The notes: generated by a model from the letters alone, not told the origin. Counted from the stretch's first letter, positions 1 through 6,978 are shown. The stretch is DNA of 7,879 bases from DASUMP01 sp036277635 (GCA_036277635.1 DASUMP010000233.1:1-7879), one strand, 5' to 3'. Program-made: numbers and translations.

Positions 1-91
1 CGATCTCGAGCAGCAACGACGCGAACGCCATCAAGAAGATCTCGAGGTGGAAGCCGCGCTCGGCGCGCGTGTCGCTCACGGACGTGCTCAT
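1..91 (-). CDS. N-terminal fragment of a probable integral membrane protein
   Basis: Reading leftward from an ATG at 91-89, an open frame of 30 codons runs off the left edge of the window. It begins MSTSVSDTRAERGF, a polar and charged N-terminus, and then enters a hydrophobic stretch (FLMAFASLLLEI) that looks like the start of a first transmembrane helix. The pattern of a short polar tail followed by 'FASLLLEI' resembles the first helix of multi-helix membrane proteins of the spermidine-synthase-like type, but 30 residues cannot establish a family. Third codon positions are nearly all G or C, as in the neighbouring genes, which supports real coding. The gene diverges from the SDR gene with only 36 bp between start codons, and there is no Shine-Dalgarno sequence. 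A TAGGGT hexamer on this strand (107-102) lies 10 bp before the ATG and could be its -10 box. Coding status is likely; product identity is a guess. Confidence 0.55.
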   Translation of the reverse strand, partial: MSTSVSDTRAERGFHLEIFLMAFASLLLEI

Positions 92-99
92 CGAAGGGC

Positions 100-122
100 G
101 GACCCTAACCCTTGTAGGGTCC
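100..122. promoter_or_regulatory. Inverted repeat in divergent promoter; back-to-back -10-like boxes
   Basis: GGACCCTA (100-107) and TAGGGTCC (115-122) form a perfect 8-bp inverted repeat with a 7-bp centre, in the 36-bp gap between two divergent start codons (91 and 128). Each arm contains TAGGGT pointing outward: 115-120 on the plus strand, 7 bp before the SDR ATG, and 107-102 on the minus strand, 10 bp before the other ATG. TAGGGT fits the actinobacterial -10 pattern TANNNT, so transcription could start at or next to each start codon. The palindrome could equally be an operator for a dimeric repressor, which would then block both genes. No regulator gene is visible here. The repeat is seen directly; the promoter and operator roles are inferred. 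Confidence 0.5.
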
Positions 123-127
123 CGCGC

Positions 128-904
128 ATGAGCGCAGGGACCGCGGCCCGCTCGGTGGCCGACCGCGTCGTGGTCGTCACGGGTGCTGCGAGCGGGATGG
201 GTCGTGCGATCGCCGAGCTGTTCGCCGCCGAAGGCGCACGCGTCGCCGCGCTCGACCGCACCGAGACGCTCCTGCACGACGTCGTGCGCGGCATCCACGA
301 CCGGGGCGGTCGGGCCGAGGCGTACGTGCTCGACGTGACCCACGCCGACGCGATCCCCACCACGATCAGGAGCGTGCGCGCCGCGCTCGGCCCGGTCGAC
401 GTGCTCGTCAACGACGCCGGCATCAGCATCCCGGCCCCGATCGACGGCGACGGCTACGACGACGCGTGGACCGCCACGATGGCCGTGAACCTCGACGGCT
501 ACGTCCGCATGATCCGCGCCTGCCTCGACGACCTCGCGCGCGACGGTGCCGGTCGGATCGTCAACATCGCGTCGACCGAAGCGCTCGGTGCGACCGCGAT
601 GATGAGCCCGTACACCGTGAGCAAGCACGGCGTCGTCGGCCTCACCCGCGCCCTCGCCGTCGAGCTCGGGCCGCGCGGCGTCACCGTGAACTGCGTGTGC
701 CCGGGCCCGATCCACACCGGGATGACCGCGCTGATCCCCGACGACGCCAAGGCGAAGTTCGCCCGCCGGCGCGTGCCGCTGCGCCGCTACGGACTCCCCG
801 AAGAGGTCGCGCACGTCGTGCTCTCGCTCGCACTCCCGGCCGCGTCGTTCGTCACCGGTGCCATCGTCCCCGTCGACGGCGGCCTCACCGCCCTCAACAC
901 CTGA
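128..904 (+). CDS. Short-chain dehydrogenase/reductase (classical SDR, FabG-like)
   Basis: A 258-residue NAD(P)(H)-dependent oxidoreductase with a Rossmann fold, normal in length for a classical SDR. Motifs in order: the glycine-rich cofactor loop TGAASGMG at residues 18-25; Asp43 at the end of the second beta strand, which in this family usually means preference for NAD(H) over NADP(H); NDAG at 95-98 in place of the usual NNAG; and the catalytic set Asn121, Ser149, Tyr162 and Lys166 (YTVSK). A PG pair follows at 192-193 and the C-terminal VDGG at 249-252. The substrate cannot be read from sequence; relatives act on 3-oxoacyl thioesters, sugars, steroids or small alcohols. I chose the ATG at 128 because the frame-open ATG at 47 lies inside the divergent gene and adds a non-SDR stretch. 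There is no Shine-Dalgarno sequence, and TAGGGT 7 bp upstream suggests a leaderless transcript. The gene converges on the PBP gene and has no operon partner here. Confidence 0.9.
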   Translation: MSAGTAARSVADRVVVVTGAASGMGRAIAELFAAEGARVAALDRTETLLHDVVRGIHDRGGRAEAYVLDVTHADAIPTTIRSVRAALGPVDVLVNDAGISIPAPIDGDGYDDAWTATMAVNLDGYVRMIRACLDDLARDGAGRIVNIASTEALGATAMMSPYTVSKHGVVGLTRALAVELGPRGVTVNCVCPGPIHTGMTALIPDDAKAKFARRRVPLRRYGLPEEVAHVVLSLALPAASFVTGAIVPVDGGLTALNT

Positions 905-933
905 CCCCCCCTCCCACAAACGACCCGATCGCG

Positions 934-982
934 GCTTTGTGCGGCGTACGCGTCGTTCCACGACGCGTGGAGCGCACAAAGC
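934..982. terminator. Long hairpin between convergent genes, probable bidirectional terminator
   Basis: GCTTTGTGCG (934-943) pairs perfectly with CGCACAAAGC (973-982). Inside, ACGCGTCGT (948-956) pairs with ACGACGCGT (960-968) around a TCC loop, with a 4x4 internal loop between the two stems: 19 base pairs in a 49-nt element. It lies 29 nt after the SDR stop and 41 nt beyond the PBP stop, exactly where two converging transcripts must end. No T tract follows on either strand, so it is not a classical intrinsic terminator, but stems without U tails are common between convergent genes in high-GC actinobacteria. It would also protect 3' ends from exonucleases. Confidence 0.7.
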
Positions 983-1023
983 GGGATCCGTGCGTTCCGG
1001 GGCGACGGGCGGGGATGGCGGGG

Positions 1024-3357
1024 CTAGGGGTTGACCCAGATCGTGACGGTCGCGGTCTCGTCGGCGAAGGTGCCGCCGGCGGGGGACTGCTTCCAGGCGC
1101 GCCCGGCGCGTTGCGTGTCGCCCGGGGGCGGTTCGGCCTCGATCACGACGTCGGTCGCGAACCCGGCGGCTTCGACCTCGGCGACGGCCTCGTCGGCGAG
1201 GAGCCCGAGCACCGTCGGGACCGCGGCGCGCACCGGCTTGGTCGCGAGCGTGAGCGTCACCTCGGTGTCGCGCGTCACCGCGGCGCGTGCGAGCGGGAAC
1301 TGCGCGAGCACGGTGCCCGGCGGGTACTGGTCGTTGGGCTGGTTCTGGGTGACGACCGTGTACCCCGCGTCGGTGAGGAGCTCGACCGCACGCTCGCCGG
1401 GCATGCCGACCACGTCGGGGAGCGCCGACACCTTGACGTTGCCGCCCTCCTCGCTCGTCGGCGCCGGGAACTCGCTCGCCGGGGTCTCGGCGAGCACCGC
1501 GCCGCTGTAGAGCGCCCAGATCTGCGCGGGCCAGAGGCCGCCGGTGACCTTCGCCCGCGTGAGCGGCGGCAGCATCGAGCGTTCGGCGTCGGGGAACCCG
1601 ACCCACACCGCAGTCGTGAGCTCGGGCGTGGAGCCGACGAACCAGGCGTCGCGCCACTCTTCGCCGGTGCCGGTCTTGCCGGCGACGGGTCGGCCGATGC
1701 GCGCGTTCACGCCGGTGCCGCGCGTGATCACCTGTTCCATCACCGCGTTGACCTGCCGGGCGATCTCGGCGTCGAGGACGCGATCGCGCTGCGGCGTCTC
1801 CTCGTACAACACGGTGCCGCGCGCGTCGGTGACGCGCGTGACGAACACCGGCTCCGCGTGGAGCCCGTCGGCGGCGAGCGTCGCGTAGCCGCTCGCCAGG
1901 TCGAGCGCGTTGATGCCGTTCGTGCCGAGCGCGGCCGACGGGAACGCTTGCAGCTCGGAACGCACGCCCATCGCGGCCGCGAGCTCGACCACGTCGGTCG
2001 CCCCGACGTCCATGATCAGCTGCGCGTACACGGTGTTGCTCGAGAACACGGTCGCGTCGACGAGGTCGAGGCGACCCTGGCTGCTGCCGTCGTAGTTGTG
2101 CACGACCCACGCCGGCTGCCCGGGCAGCGGGATCGTGAGCTCGCCGGGCGCGTCGTACTCGGTGGAGAGCGGCATGCCGTCCTCGAGCGCGGCGGCGAGC
2201 ACGAACGGCTTGAACGCGGAACCCGCCTGCCGCGCCGCTTGGCCCGCGAGGTCGAACTTCGCGGTCGGGGCATCGCCGAAGAAGTCGCGCCCGCCGACGT
2301 ACGCCTTCACGTGCCCGGTGCGCGGATCGATCGACACGACCGACGCCGACGGGTCGTGCGCGGGGTCGACGAGCACCTTCGCGACCGCGTCCTCGGCGAG
2401 GAGCTGCGCGGCGGGGTCGAGCGTCGTCTCGATGCGCAACCCGCCTTGGTAGAGGAGGCGACGACGTTCGGCCGGGGTCTCGCCGAACGCCTCGTTGTCG
2501 AGCACGAAGCGCTTCACCTGCTCGACGAAGTGCGGCGCGAGGTACCGGCCGTGCAGCTCCTTCGGCGTGAGCCCCAGCTCGGTCGCCTTCGCCGCGTCGG
2601 CCTCGGCGGGCTCGATCTTGCCGTACTCGGCCATCTTCGTGAGCACGAGGTTGCGGCGTTCGAGCGCGCGCTCGGGGTGCACGAGCGGGTTGTAGCCCTC
2701 GGGCCGGCGGATGAGGCCCGCGAGGAGCGCGCTCTGCGCGAGGTCGAGCTCGCTCGCAGCGCGCCCGAAGTAGCGCTGCGACGCGGCCTCGACGCCGTAC
2801 GCGCCGTCGCCGAAGTACACCGCGTTGAGGTAGCGCTCGAGGATCTCCTCCTTGCTGAGCCGCCGCTCGAGCTCGAGCGCGAGCATCGCCTCTTGGAGCT
2901 TGCGCGACACGGTCTGCTCCCGACCGAGGAGCACGGTGCGCACGTACTGCTGGGTGATCGTCGAGCCGCCTTCGGCGATCTCGCCCGCGCGCACGTTCTC
3001 ACGCAGCGCCCGGGCGATCGCGCGGGTGTCGACGCCTTCGTGGTCGAAGTAGCGCCGGTCCTCGATCGCCACCACCGCCTCGACGAACGCCGGCGCCATC
3101 GCGTCGAGGGCAACCGACACGCGGTACTCGCCGGCGTCGAGGGAGGTGATGACGCCGCCGTTGGCGTCGACGACGGTGGACGCCTCGGCGGAGGGGGCGA
3201 GCGGATCGAGCGCGACCGAGTAGCGGCACCCGGTCAGGGCCAGCGCCCCGAGCGCGGCGACGGCGGCGCCACGCCGGACGCGATGGACGCGATGGGCTCT
3301 GCCCCGGCGCTGCGGGGCACGTCGGCTCGGATTCACAACAGCAACATTGTGACTCAT
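1024..3357 (-). CDS. Bifunctional class A penicillin-binding protein with two PASTA domains and a lipobox
   Basis: Peptidoglycan glycosyltransferase/DD-transpeptidase that polymerises lipid II into glycan strands and cross-links the stem peptides on the outer face of the membrane. Numbering is from the ATG at 3357 (777 aa). Residues 11-30 are very Arg/His-rich, followed by a short hydrophobic stretch ending in LTGC (Cys44), a lipobox. GT51 domain about 65-240: catalytic Glu99 in EDRRYFDHEG, GGSTITQQ 130-137, RKLQE 152-156, RYLNAVYFGDGAYG 175-188. Transpeptidase domain: SAFK 380-383 (nucleophile Ser380), SSN 439-441, KTGT 561-564. Two PASTA modules follow at about 645-705 and 711-775. All catalytic motifs are intact. 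A GTG at 3366 would add three residues (MLF), but it lies inside an inverted repeat, so I prefer the ATG. No Shine-Dalgarno sequence precedes either start. It diverges from tyrS. PonA-type by architecture; the exact paralogue name cannot be assigned. Confidence 0.93.
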   Translation of the reverse strand: MSHNVAVVNPSRRAPQRRGRAHRVHRVRRGAAVAALGALALTGCRYSVALDPLAPSAEASTVVDANGGVITSLDAGEYRVSVALDAMAPAFVEAVVAIEDRRYFDHEGVDTRAIARALRENVRAGEIAEGGSTITQQYVRTVLLGREQTVSRKLQEAMLALELERRLSKEEILERYLNAVYFGDGAYGVEAASQRYFGRAASELDLAQSALLAGLIRRPEGYNPLVHPERALERRNLVLTKMAEYGKIEPAEADAAKATELGLTPKELHGRYLAPHFVEQVKRFVLDNEAFGETPAERRRLLYQGGLRIETTLDPAAQLLAEDAVAKVLVDPAHDPSASVVSIDPRTGHVKAYVGGRDFFGDAPTAKFDLAGQAARQAGSAFKPFVLAAALEDGMPLSTEYDAPGELTIPLPGQPAWVVHNYDGSSQGRLDLVDATVFSSNTVYAQLIMDVGATDVVELAAAMGVRSELQAFPSAALGTNGINALDLASGYATLAADGLHAEPVFVTRVTDARGTVLYEETPQRDRVLDAEIARQVNAVMEQVITRGTGVNARIGRPVAGKTGTGEEWRDAWFVGSTPELTTAVWVGFPDAERSMLPPLTRAKVTGGLWPAQIWALYSGAVLAETPASEFPAPTSEEGGNVKVSALPDVVGMPGERAVELLTDAGYTVVTQNQPNDQYPPGTVLAQFPLARAAVTRDTEVTLTLATKPVRAAVPTVLGLLADEAVAEVEAAGFATDVVIEAEPPPGDTQRAGRAWKQSPAGGTFADETATVTIWVNP

Positions 3358-3361
3358 GAAC

Positions 3362-3394
3362 AACACCGGGACCCGGCACGGCCGGTGTTACGGT
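3362..3394. promoter_or_regulatory. Divergent PBP/tyrS promoter region with inverted repeat
   Basis: AACACCGG (3362-3369) and CCGGTGTT (3382-3389) form a perfect 8-bp inverted repeat with a 12-bp centre, within the 45-bp gap between the PBP ATG (3357) and the tyrS ATG (3403). Overlapping its right end, TACGGT (3389-3394) fits the TANNNT -10 pattern and lies 8 bp before the tyrS ATG, so tyrS could be transcribed as a leaderless mRNA. No equally good -10 box is visible for the PBP. The repeat could be an operator affecting both genes. There is no room for a T-box leader of the kind that controls tyrS in many Firmicutes. The repeat is seen; its function is inferred. Confidence 0.4.
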
Positions 3395-3402
3395 TCGCCG
3401 CC

Positions 3403-4656
3403 ATGCCCGCGCCGCCCCCCGACCCCCGCTCGGAGCGCTCGGCGCTGCCCGAGCCCCTGGTCCAAGGCGCGGTCGACCTCATCAGCCCGGGAGAGCTCGC
3501 CGCCAAGCTGGGCCGGGGCGTCCCGCTGCGGGTGAAGCTCGGCATCGACCCCACGGCCTCCGACATCCACCTCGGCTTCGCCGTCGTGCTGCGCAAGCTG
3601 CGGCAGTTCCAAGACGCCGGGCACGTCGCCGTGCTCATCCTCGGCGACTTCACCGCGCGCATCGGAGACCCTTCTGGTCGCTCGGCGACTCGGCCGCGCC
3701 TCGATCCCGCCGAGGTCGACGCGCACGCCTCCTCCTACATCGAACAGGTCACCGCGATCCTTGACCCCGACCCGGCCCGGCTCGAGATCCGGCGCAACTC
3801 CGAATGGCTCGGGGTCATGGGCATCGAAGACGTGCTGCGCCTCACGAGCCGCACCACCATCGCCCGCATGCTCGAGCGCGACGACTTCGCCAAGCGCTAC
3901 GCGTCGGGTACCCCGATCTCGCTGATGGAGCTGCTGTATCCGCTGCTCCAGGGCTGGGACTCGGTGATGGTGCGTGCCGACGTCGAGCTCGGCGGCACCG
4001 ACCAGCTCTTCAACCTGCTCGTGGGGCGCCAGCTCCAAGAGCAGGAGGGCCAGCCCCCCCAGGTCGTGCTCACCACCCCGTTGCTCCCCGGCCTCTCCGG
4101 GGGTCCGAAGATGTCGAAGTCGCTCGGCAACTACGTCGGGATCGCCGAGCCGCCCGCCGAGCAGTTCGGCAAGCTCATGAGCATCCCCGACGGCTTGCTG
4201 CCCGACTACCTCCAGTACACGACGGCGTGGCCCCAGGCCCGCATCGACGAGGCGGTCGCGTCCCTCGACGCCGGGCCGGCGGCTCGGGTCGCCGCGAAGC
4301 GGCTCCTGGCGCGCACCGTCGCCGACCTGTACCACGGCCCCGGCGCTGGCGAGCGGGCCGAAGCCGAGTTCGACCGGGTGTTCAAGGAGCACGCGACACC
4401 CACGGAGATCCCCGAGTTCGCGCTCGCCGCTGCGCTCGTCGACGCCGACGGCGCGATCCGCCCGTCGCGGCTGCTCGCGGCGGCCGGGCTCGTCCCGTCG
4501 AACCGCGAGGGCGTCCGCAAGGTCGGCGAGGGTGCGGTCCGCCTCGACGGCGACGTGCTGGCGAGCGACGATCCGATGCCCGCCGCGGAGCTGCTCGGTC
4601 GGACGCTGCAGGTCGGTCGGCGCCAGTGGGTGCGCGTCGTCGGCGAAGGTTCGTGA
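3403..4656 (+). CDS. tyrS: Tyrosine--tRNA ligase
   Basis: Class I aminoacyl-tRNA synthetase (417 aa) that activates tyrosine with ATP and charges tRNA-Tyr in the cytoplasm. The sequence follows the TyrRS form seen in Thermus and Bacillus TyrZ: KLGIDPTASD at 45-54, the HIGH-type signature as HLGF at 56-59, GDFTARIGDPSGRS at 81-94, the tyrosine/tRNA-site region around 172-201 (SLMELLYPLLQGWD and GGTDQ), and KMSKS at 236-240. The C-terminal S4-like RNA-binding domain spans about 354-416 (RPSRLLAAAGLVPSNREG, then VRLDGDVL). Length is normal. The fourth residue of HIGH is Phe instead of the more usual His. The same frame stays open far upstream, but homology begins around residue 15 and the ATG at 3403 is the only sensible start; no Shine-Dalgarno sequence precedes it, while TACGGT lies 8 bp upstream. 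The stop codon is 41 bp before the rRNA promoter -35 box. Confidence 0.96.
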   Translation: MPAPPPDPRSERSALPEPLVQGAVDLISPGELAAKLGRGVPLRVKLGIDPTASDIHLGFAVVLRKLRQFQDAGHVAVLILGDFTARIGDPSGRSATRPRLDPAEVDAHASSYIEQVTAILDPDPARLEIRRNSEWLGVMGIEDVLRLTSRTTIARMLERDDFAKRYASGTPISLMELLYPLLQGWDSVMVRADVELGGTDQLFNLLVGRQLQEQEGQPPQVVLTTPLLPGLSGGPKMSKSLGNYVGIAEPPAEQFGKLMSIPDGLLPDYLQYTTAWPQARIDEAVASLDAGPAARVAAKRLLARTVADLYHGPGAGERAEAEFDRVFKEHATPTEIPEFALAAALVDADGAIRPSRLLAAAGLVPSNREGVRKVGEGAVRLDGDVLASDDPMPAAELLGRTLQVGRRQWVRVVGEGS

Positions 4657-4672
4657 GCGGTCGCGCCGAATT

Positions 4673-4686
4673 CGTGTGAAAACACG
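4673..4686 (+). terminator. Small GAAA-loop hairpin after tyrS, possible terminator
   Basis: CGTGT (4673-4677) pairs with ACACG (4682-4686) around a GAAA tetraloop, 16 nt after the tyrS stop. The stem has only 5 bp and is followed by GC-rich sequence without a T run, so intrinsic termination would be weak. It is the only stem I see between tyrS and the rRNA promoter and may mark the tyrS mRNA 3' end. Confidence 0.3.
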
Positions 4687-4697
4687 GCCCGGACGGT

Positions 4698-4726
4698 TTG
4701 ACGCTGAGCGCTGCGGTCCCTAGTAT
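4698..4726 (+). promoter_or_regulatory. rRNA operon promoter P1 (TTGACG-17-TAGTAT)
   Basis: TTGACG (4698-4703) and TAGTAT (4721-4726) are separated by exactly 17 bp and match the vegetative sigma-factor consensus at 5 of 6 positions in the -35 box (TTGACA) and 4 of 6 in the -10 box (TATAAT). The predicted start is near 4733, about 380 nt before the 16S gene. The segment after the -10 box (TGCCCTTCGCCCC) is GC-rich, typical of rRNA promoters whose open complex is unstable and sensitive to growth-rate control through ppGpp or initiating-nucleotide levels. That regulatory reading is inference. Confidence 0.75.
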
Positions 4727-4860
4727 TGCCCTTCGCCCCGCACGCCGGTTGCACCCAGCAAGCGCATCGGCGGGCGGGCAGGTTTGACACCGACGCCCCG
4801 TTGTCCAGGTGCCTTCGCGCACCGACCGCTCGGCGGCAAGGCAACGGAGCGTGTGTCGCT

Positions 4861-4892
4861 CCGACACGGTGCACGGTTGTGCGCGTCGTCGG
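4861..4892 (+). promoter_or_regulatory. boxB-like hairpin in rRNA leader
   Basis: CCGAC (4861-4865) pairs with GTCGG (4888-4892), and inside it GTGCAC (4869-4874) pairs with GTGCGC (4879-4884, one G-U pair) around a GGTT loop, with a 3x3 internal loop between the stems. It ends 5 nt before boxA, the order boxB-boxA expected of rRNA antitermination leaders. Its right arm overlaps the 5' arm of the 16S processing stem, so the two structures are mutually exclusive. Confidence 0.5.
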
Positions 4893-4922
4893 GGAACGGC
4901 TCCTTGAAAACAGAGCAGTGAA
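4887..4922 (+). other. 5' arm of the 16S precursor processing stem
   Basis: This 36-nt segment pairs without gaps with 6797-6832 in the spacer. Pairs: CGTCGGGG (4887-4894) with CCCCGACG, GC (4899-4900), CCTT (4902-4905), and an uninterrupted 16 bp from AAAACAGAGCAGTGAA (4907-4922). In total 30 of 36 positions pair. Enclosing the whole 16S sequence, this is the position and form of the double-stranded stem that RNase III cuts to release pre-16S rRNA. It contains boxA. Confidence 0.8.
4898..4912 (+). promoter_or_regulatory. boxA antitermination element in rRNA leader
   Basis: GGCTCCTTGAAAACA closely matches the bacterial rRNA boxA pattern TGCTCTTTGAAAACT. In RNA this element binds NusB with ribosomal protein S10 and helps RNA polymerase pass Rho-dependent stop sites in untranslated rRNA. 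It follows a boxB-like hairpin, as expected. The element is embedded in a segment that is complementary to the 16S-23S spacer. Confidence 0.7.
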
Positions 4923-5018
4923 CGCCAAAAGCCAGTGCGGGCGTCACATCGTGGACTTCGGTCCGCGAGATGGCGCTCAGTCAATTCCAGCACCCCCGCC
5001 TCCGGGCGGACGGTGCGA

Positions 5019-5057
5019 AGCAGCCGGAACCGTGTCAGTGACCTGGTTCCGGCGGCT
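5019..5057 (+). other. Strong hairpin in the 16S leader
   Basis: GCCGGAACC (5023-5031) pairs with GGTTCCGGC (5045-5053) around a 13-nt loop, and after one A-G mismatch three more pairs (AGC 5019-5021 with GCT 5055-5057) extend it to 12 bp. It lies inside the precursor stem, about 55 nt before mature 16S, and probably is a leader structure removed during maturation. A terminator role is unlikely, as the operon continues. Confidence 0.5.
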
Positions 5058-5110
5058 CTTCAAATGATCGAAGGCCGATCGGCGCCCTCGGGCACCGAGA
5101 CGTCGAGATC

Positions 5111-6687
<1,577 letters not shown>

Positions 6688-6730
6688 ACGTCGATCACTG
6701 GTTACTCGGCATTCGGATCATCGTTCGACC

Positions 6731-6770
6731 CCCGGTCGCCCACGTCACCTCGGTGACGTCGCCGGCCGGG
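6731..6770 (+). other. Spacer hairpin with CTCG loop
   Basis: ACGTCAC (6742-6748) and GTGACGT (6753-6759) pair perfectly around a CTCG loop; an outer stem CCCGGTCG (6731-6738) with CGGCCGGG (6763-6770, one G-U pair) closes it across a 3x3 internal loop. It lies between 16S and the 3' arm of the precursor stem. Confidence 0.5.
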
Positions 6771-6796
6771 CACCACCGAGCGCCCGAGCGTCGGGC

Positions 6797-6832
6797 TTCA
6801 CTGCTCTGTTTTGAAGGTGCGGAACCCCGACG
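6797..6832 (+). other. 3' arm of the 16S precursor processing stem
   Basis: This segment pairs with 4887-4922 in the leader: TTCACTGCTCTGTTTT (6797-6812) continuously, then AAGG (6814-6817), GC (6819-6820) and CCCCGACG (6825-6832). It therefore contains an antisense copy of most of leader boxA. The distance to mature 16S is about 168 nt, similar to the 188 nt on the leader side. Confidence 0.8.
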
Positions 6833-6864
6833 CGCCCTGTGCTCTCGAGCCAGGGCGCCTGTCG
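6828..6864 (+). other. Spacer hairpin downstream of the processing stem
   Basis: GCGCCCTG (6832-6839) pairs with CAGGGCGC (6851-6858); after a bulged T, GCT (6841-6843) pairs with AGC (6848-6850) around another CTCG loop. CGAC (6828-6831) with GTCG (6861-6864) can extend the base. Its left foot overlaps the last positions of the processing stem, so outer pairs compete. No T tract follows and transcription must continue to 23S, so I do not call it a terminator. Confidence 0.5.
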
Positions 6865-6943
6865 CCGTCACCTCGCAACCGGCAGCGCCGGACCCGCATC
6901 CCCTCGTCGAGCTCCGCTCCGAGGCGCGGTGGTCCTCTGCCTG

Positions 6944-6960
6944 GAGACGTTCGACGTCTC
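6944..6960 (+). promoter_or_regulatory. boxB-like hairpin before 23S
   Basis: GAGACGT (6944-6950) pairs perfectly with ACGTCTC (6954-6960) around a TCG loop, 4 nt before the spacer boxA. This repeats the hairpin-then-boxA order of the leader. Confidence 0.55.
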
Positions 6961-6964
6961 AGCG

Positions 6965-6978
6965 GCCTCTTGAGAACT
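6965..6978 (+). promoter_or_regulatory. boxA antitermination element before 23S
   Basis: GCCTCTTGAGAACT matches the boxA pattern and is followed by GCATAGCGAGCACGAGCAT, the conserved pre-23S segment of actinobacterial operons. It would reload or maintain the Nus antitermination complex before the long 23S gene. It differs from the leader boxA (TTGAGAAC here, TTGAAAAC there). Confidence 0.65.

Larger units (their letters stand above)
4727..5110 (+). other. 16S rRNA leader region
   Basis: The transcribed leader between promoter P1 and mature 16S; I find no gene in it. It holds a potential early hairpin (CGCCG 4743-4747 with CGGCG 4768-4772, plus TTGC/GCAA inside), the boxB-like hairpin and boxA, the 5' arm of the 16S processing stem, a strong hairpin at 5019-5057, and a small one (GATCG 5066-5070 with CGATC 5076-5080). 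The last 8 nt before the 16S start belong to a 12-nt perfect palindrome, TCGAGATCTCGA (5103-5114), which crosses the predicted mature 5' end. The separate elements are listed as their own entries where they are strong enough. Confidence 0.7.

Noticed and set aside
47..127. An upstream ATG at 47 that would extend the SDR by 27 residues.
   Set aside because: The extension overlaps the divergent gene, has no SDR features, and the ATG at 128 gives the normal N-terminus before the glycine-rich loop.
3333..3352. TCACAA-N8-TTGTGA inverted repeat, similar to a CRP/FNR-type half-site pair.
   Set aside because: It lies within the first codons of the PBP, the arms are only 6 bp, and the spacing does not fit the TGTGA-N6-TCACA order of CRP sites.
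466..3402. An open plus-strand frame from 466 that runs without stop into tyrS, about 980 extra codons, covering the SDR end and the entire PBP in antisense.
   Set aside because: Its translation is Arg/Ala/Gly/His-rich low-complexity sequence without family motifs until the TyrRS begins. Both overlapping genes have complete catalytic motifs in other frames. It is a typical high-GC shadow and an annotation hazard for the tyrS start.
4784..4812. A second -35-like TTGACA at 4784-4789, suggesting promoter P2.
   Set aside because: No -10-like hexamer lies 16-18 bp downstream (the sequence is around CAGGTGCC), so a second promoter is not supported.
4726..5067. Open reading frames in the rRNA leader, the spacer, and across 16S/23S on both strands.
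   Set aside because: They overlap structured RNA genes and their flanks and show no protein family motifs; they are chance frames.
6700..6740. Possible tRNA in the spacer because of a GTTCGACC string.
   Set aside because: No acceptor, D or anticodon stems can be drawn around it.
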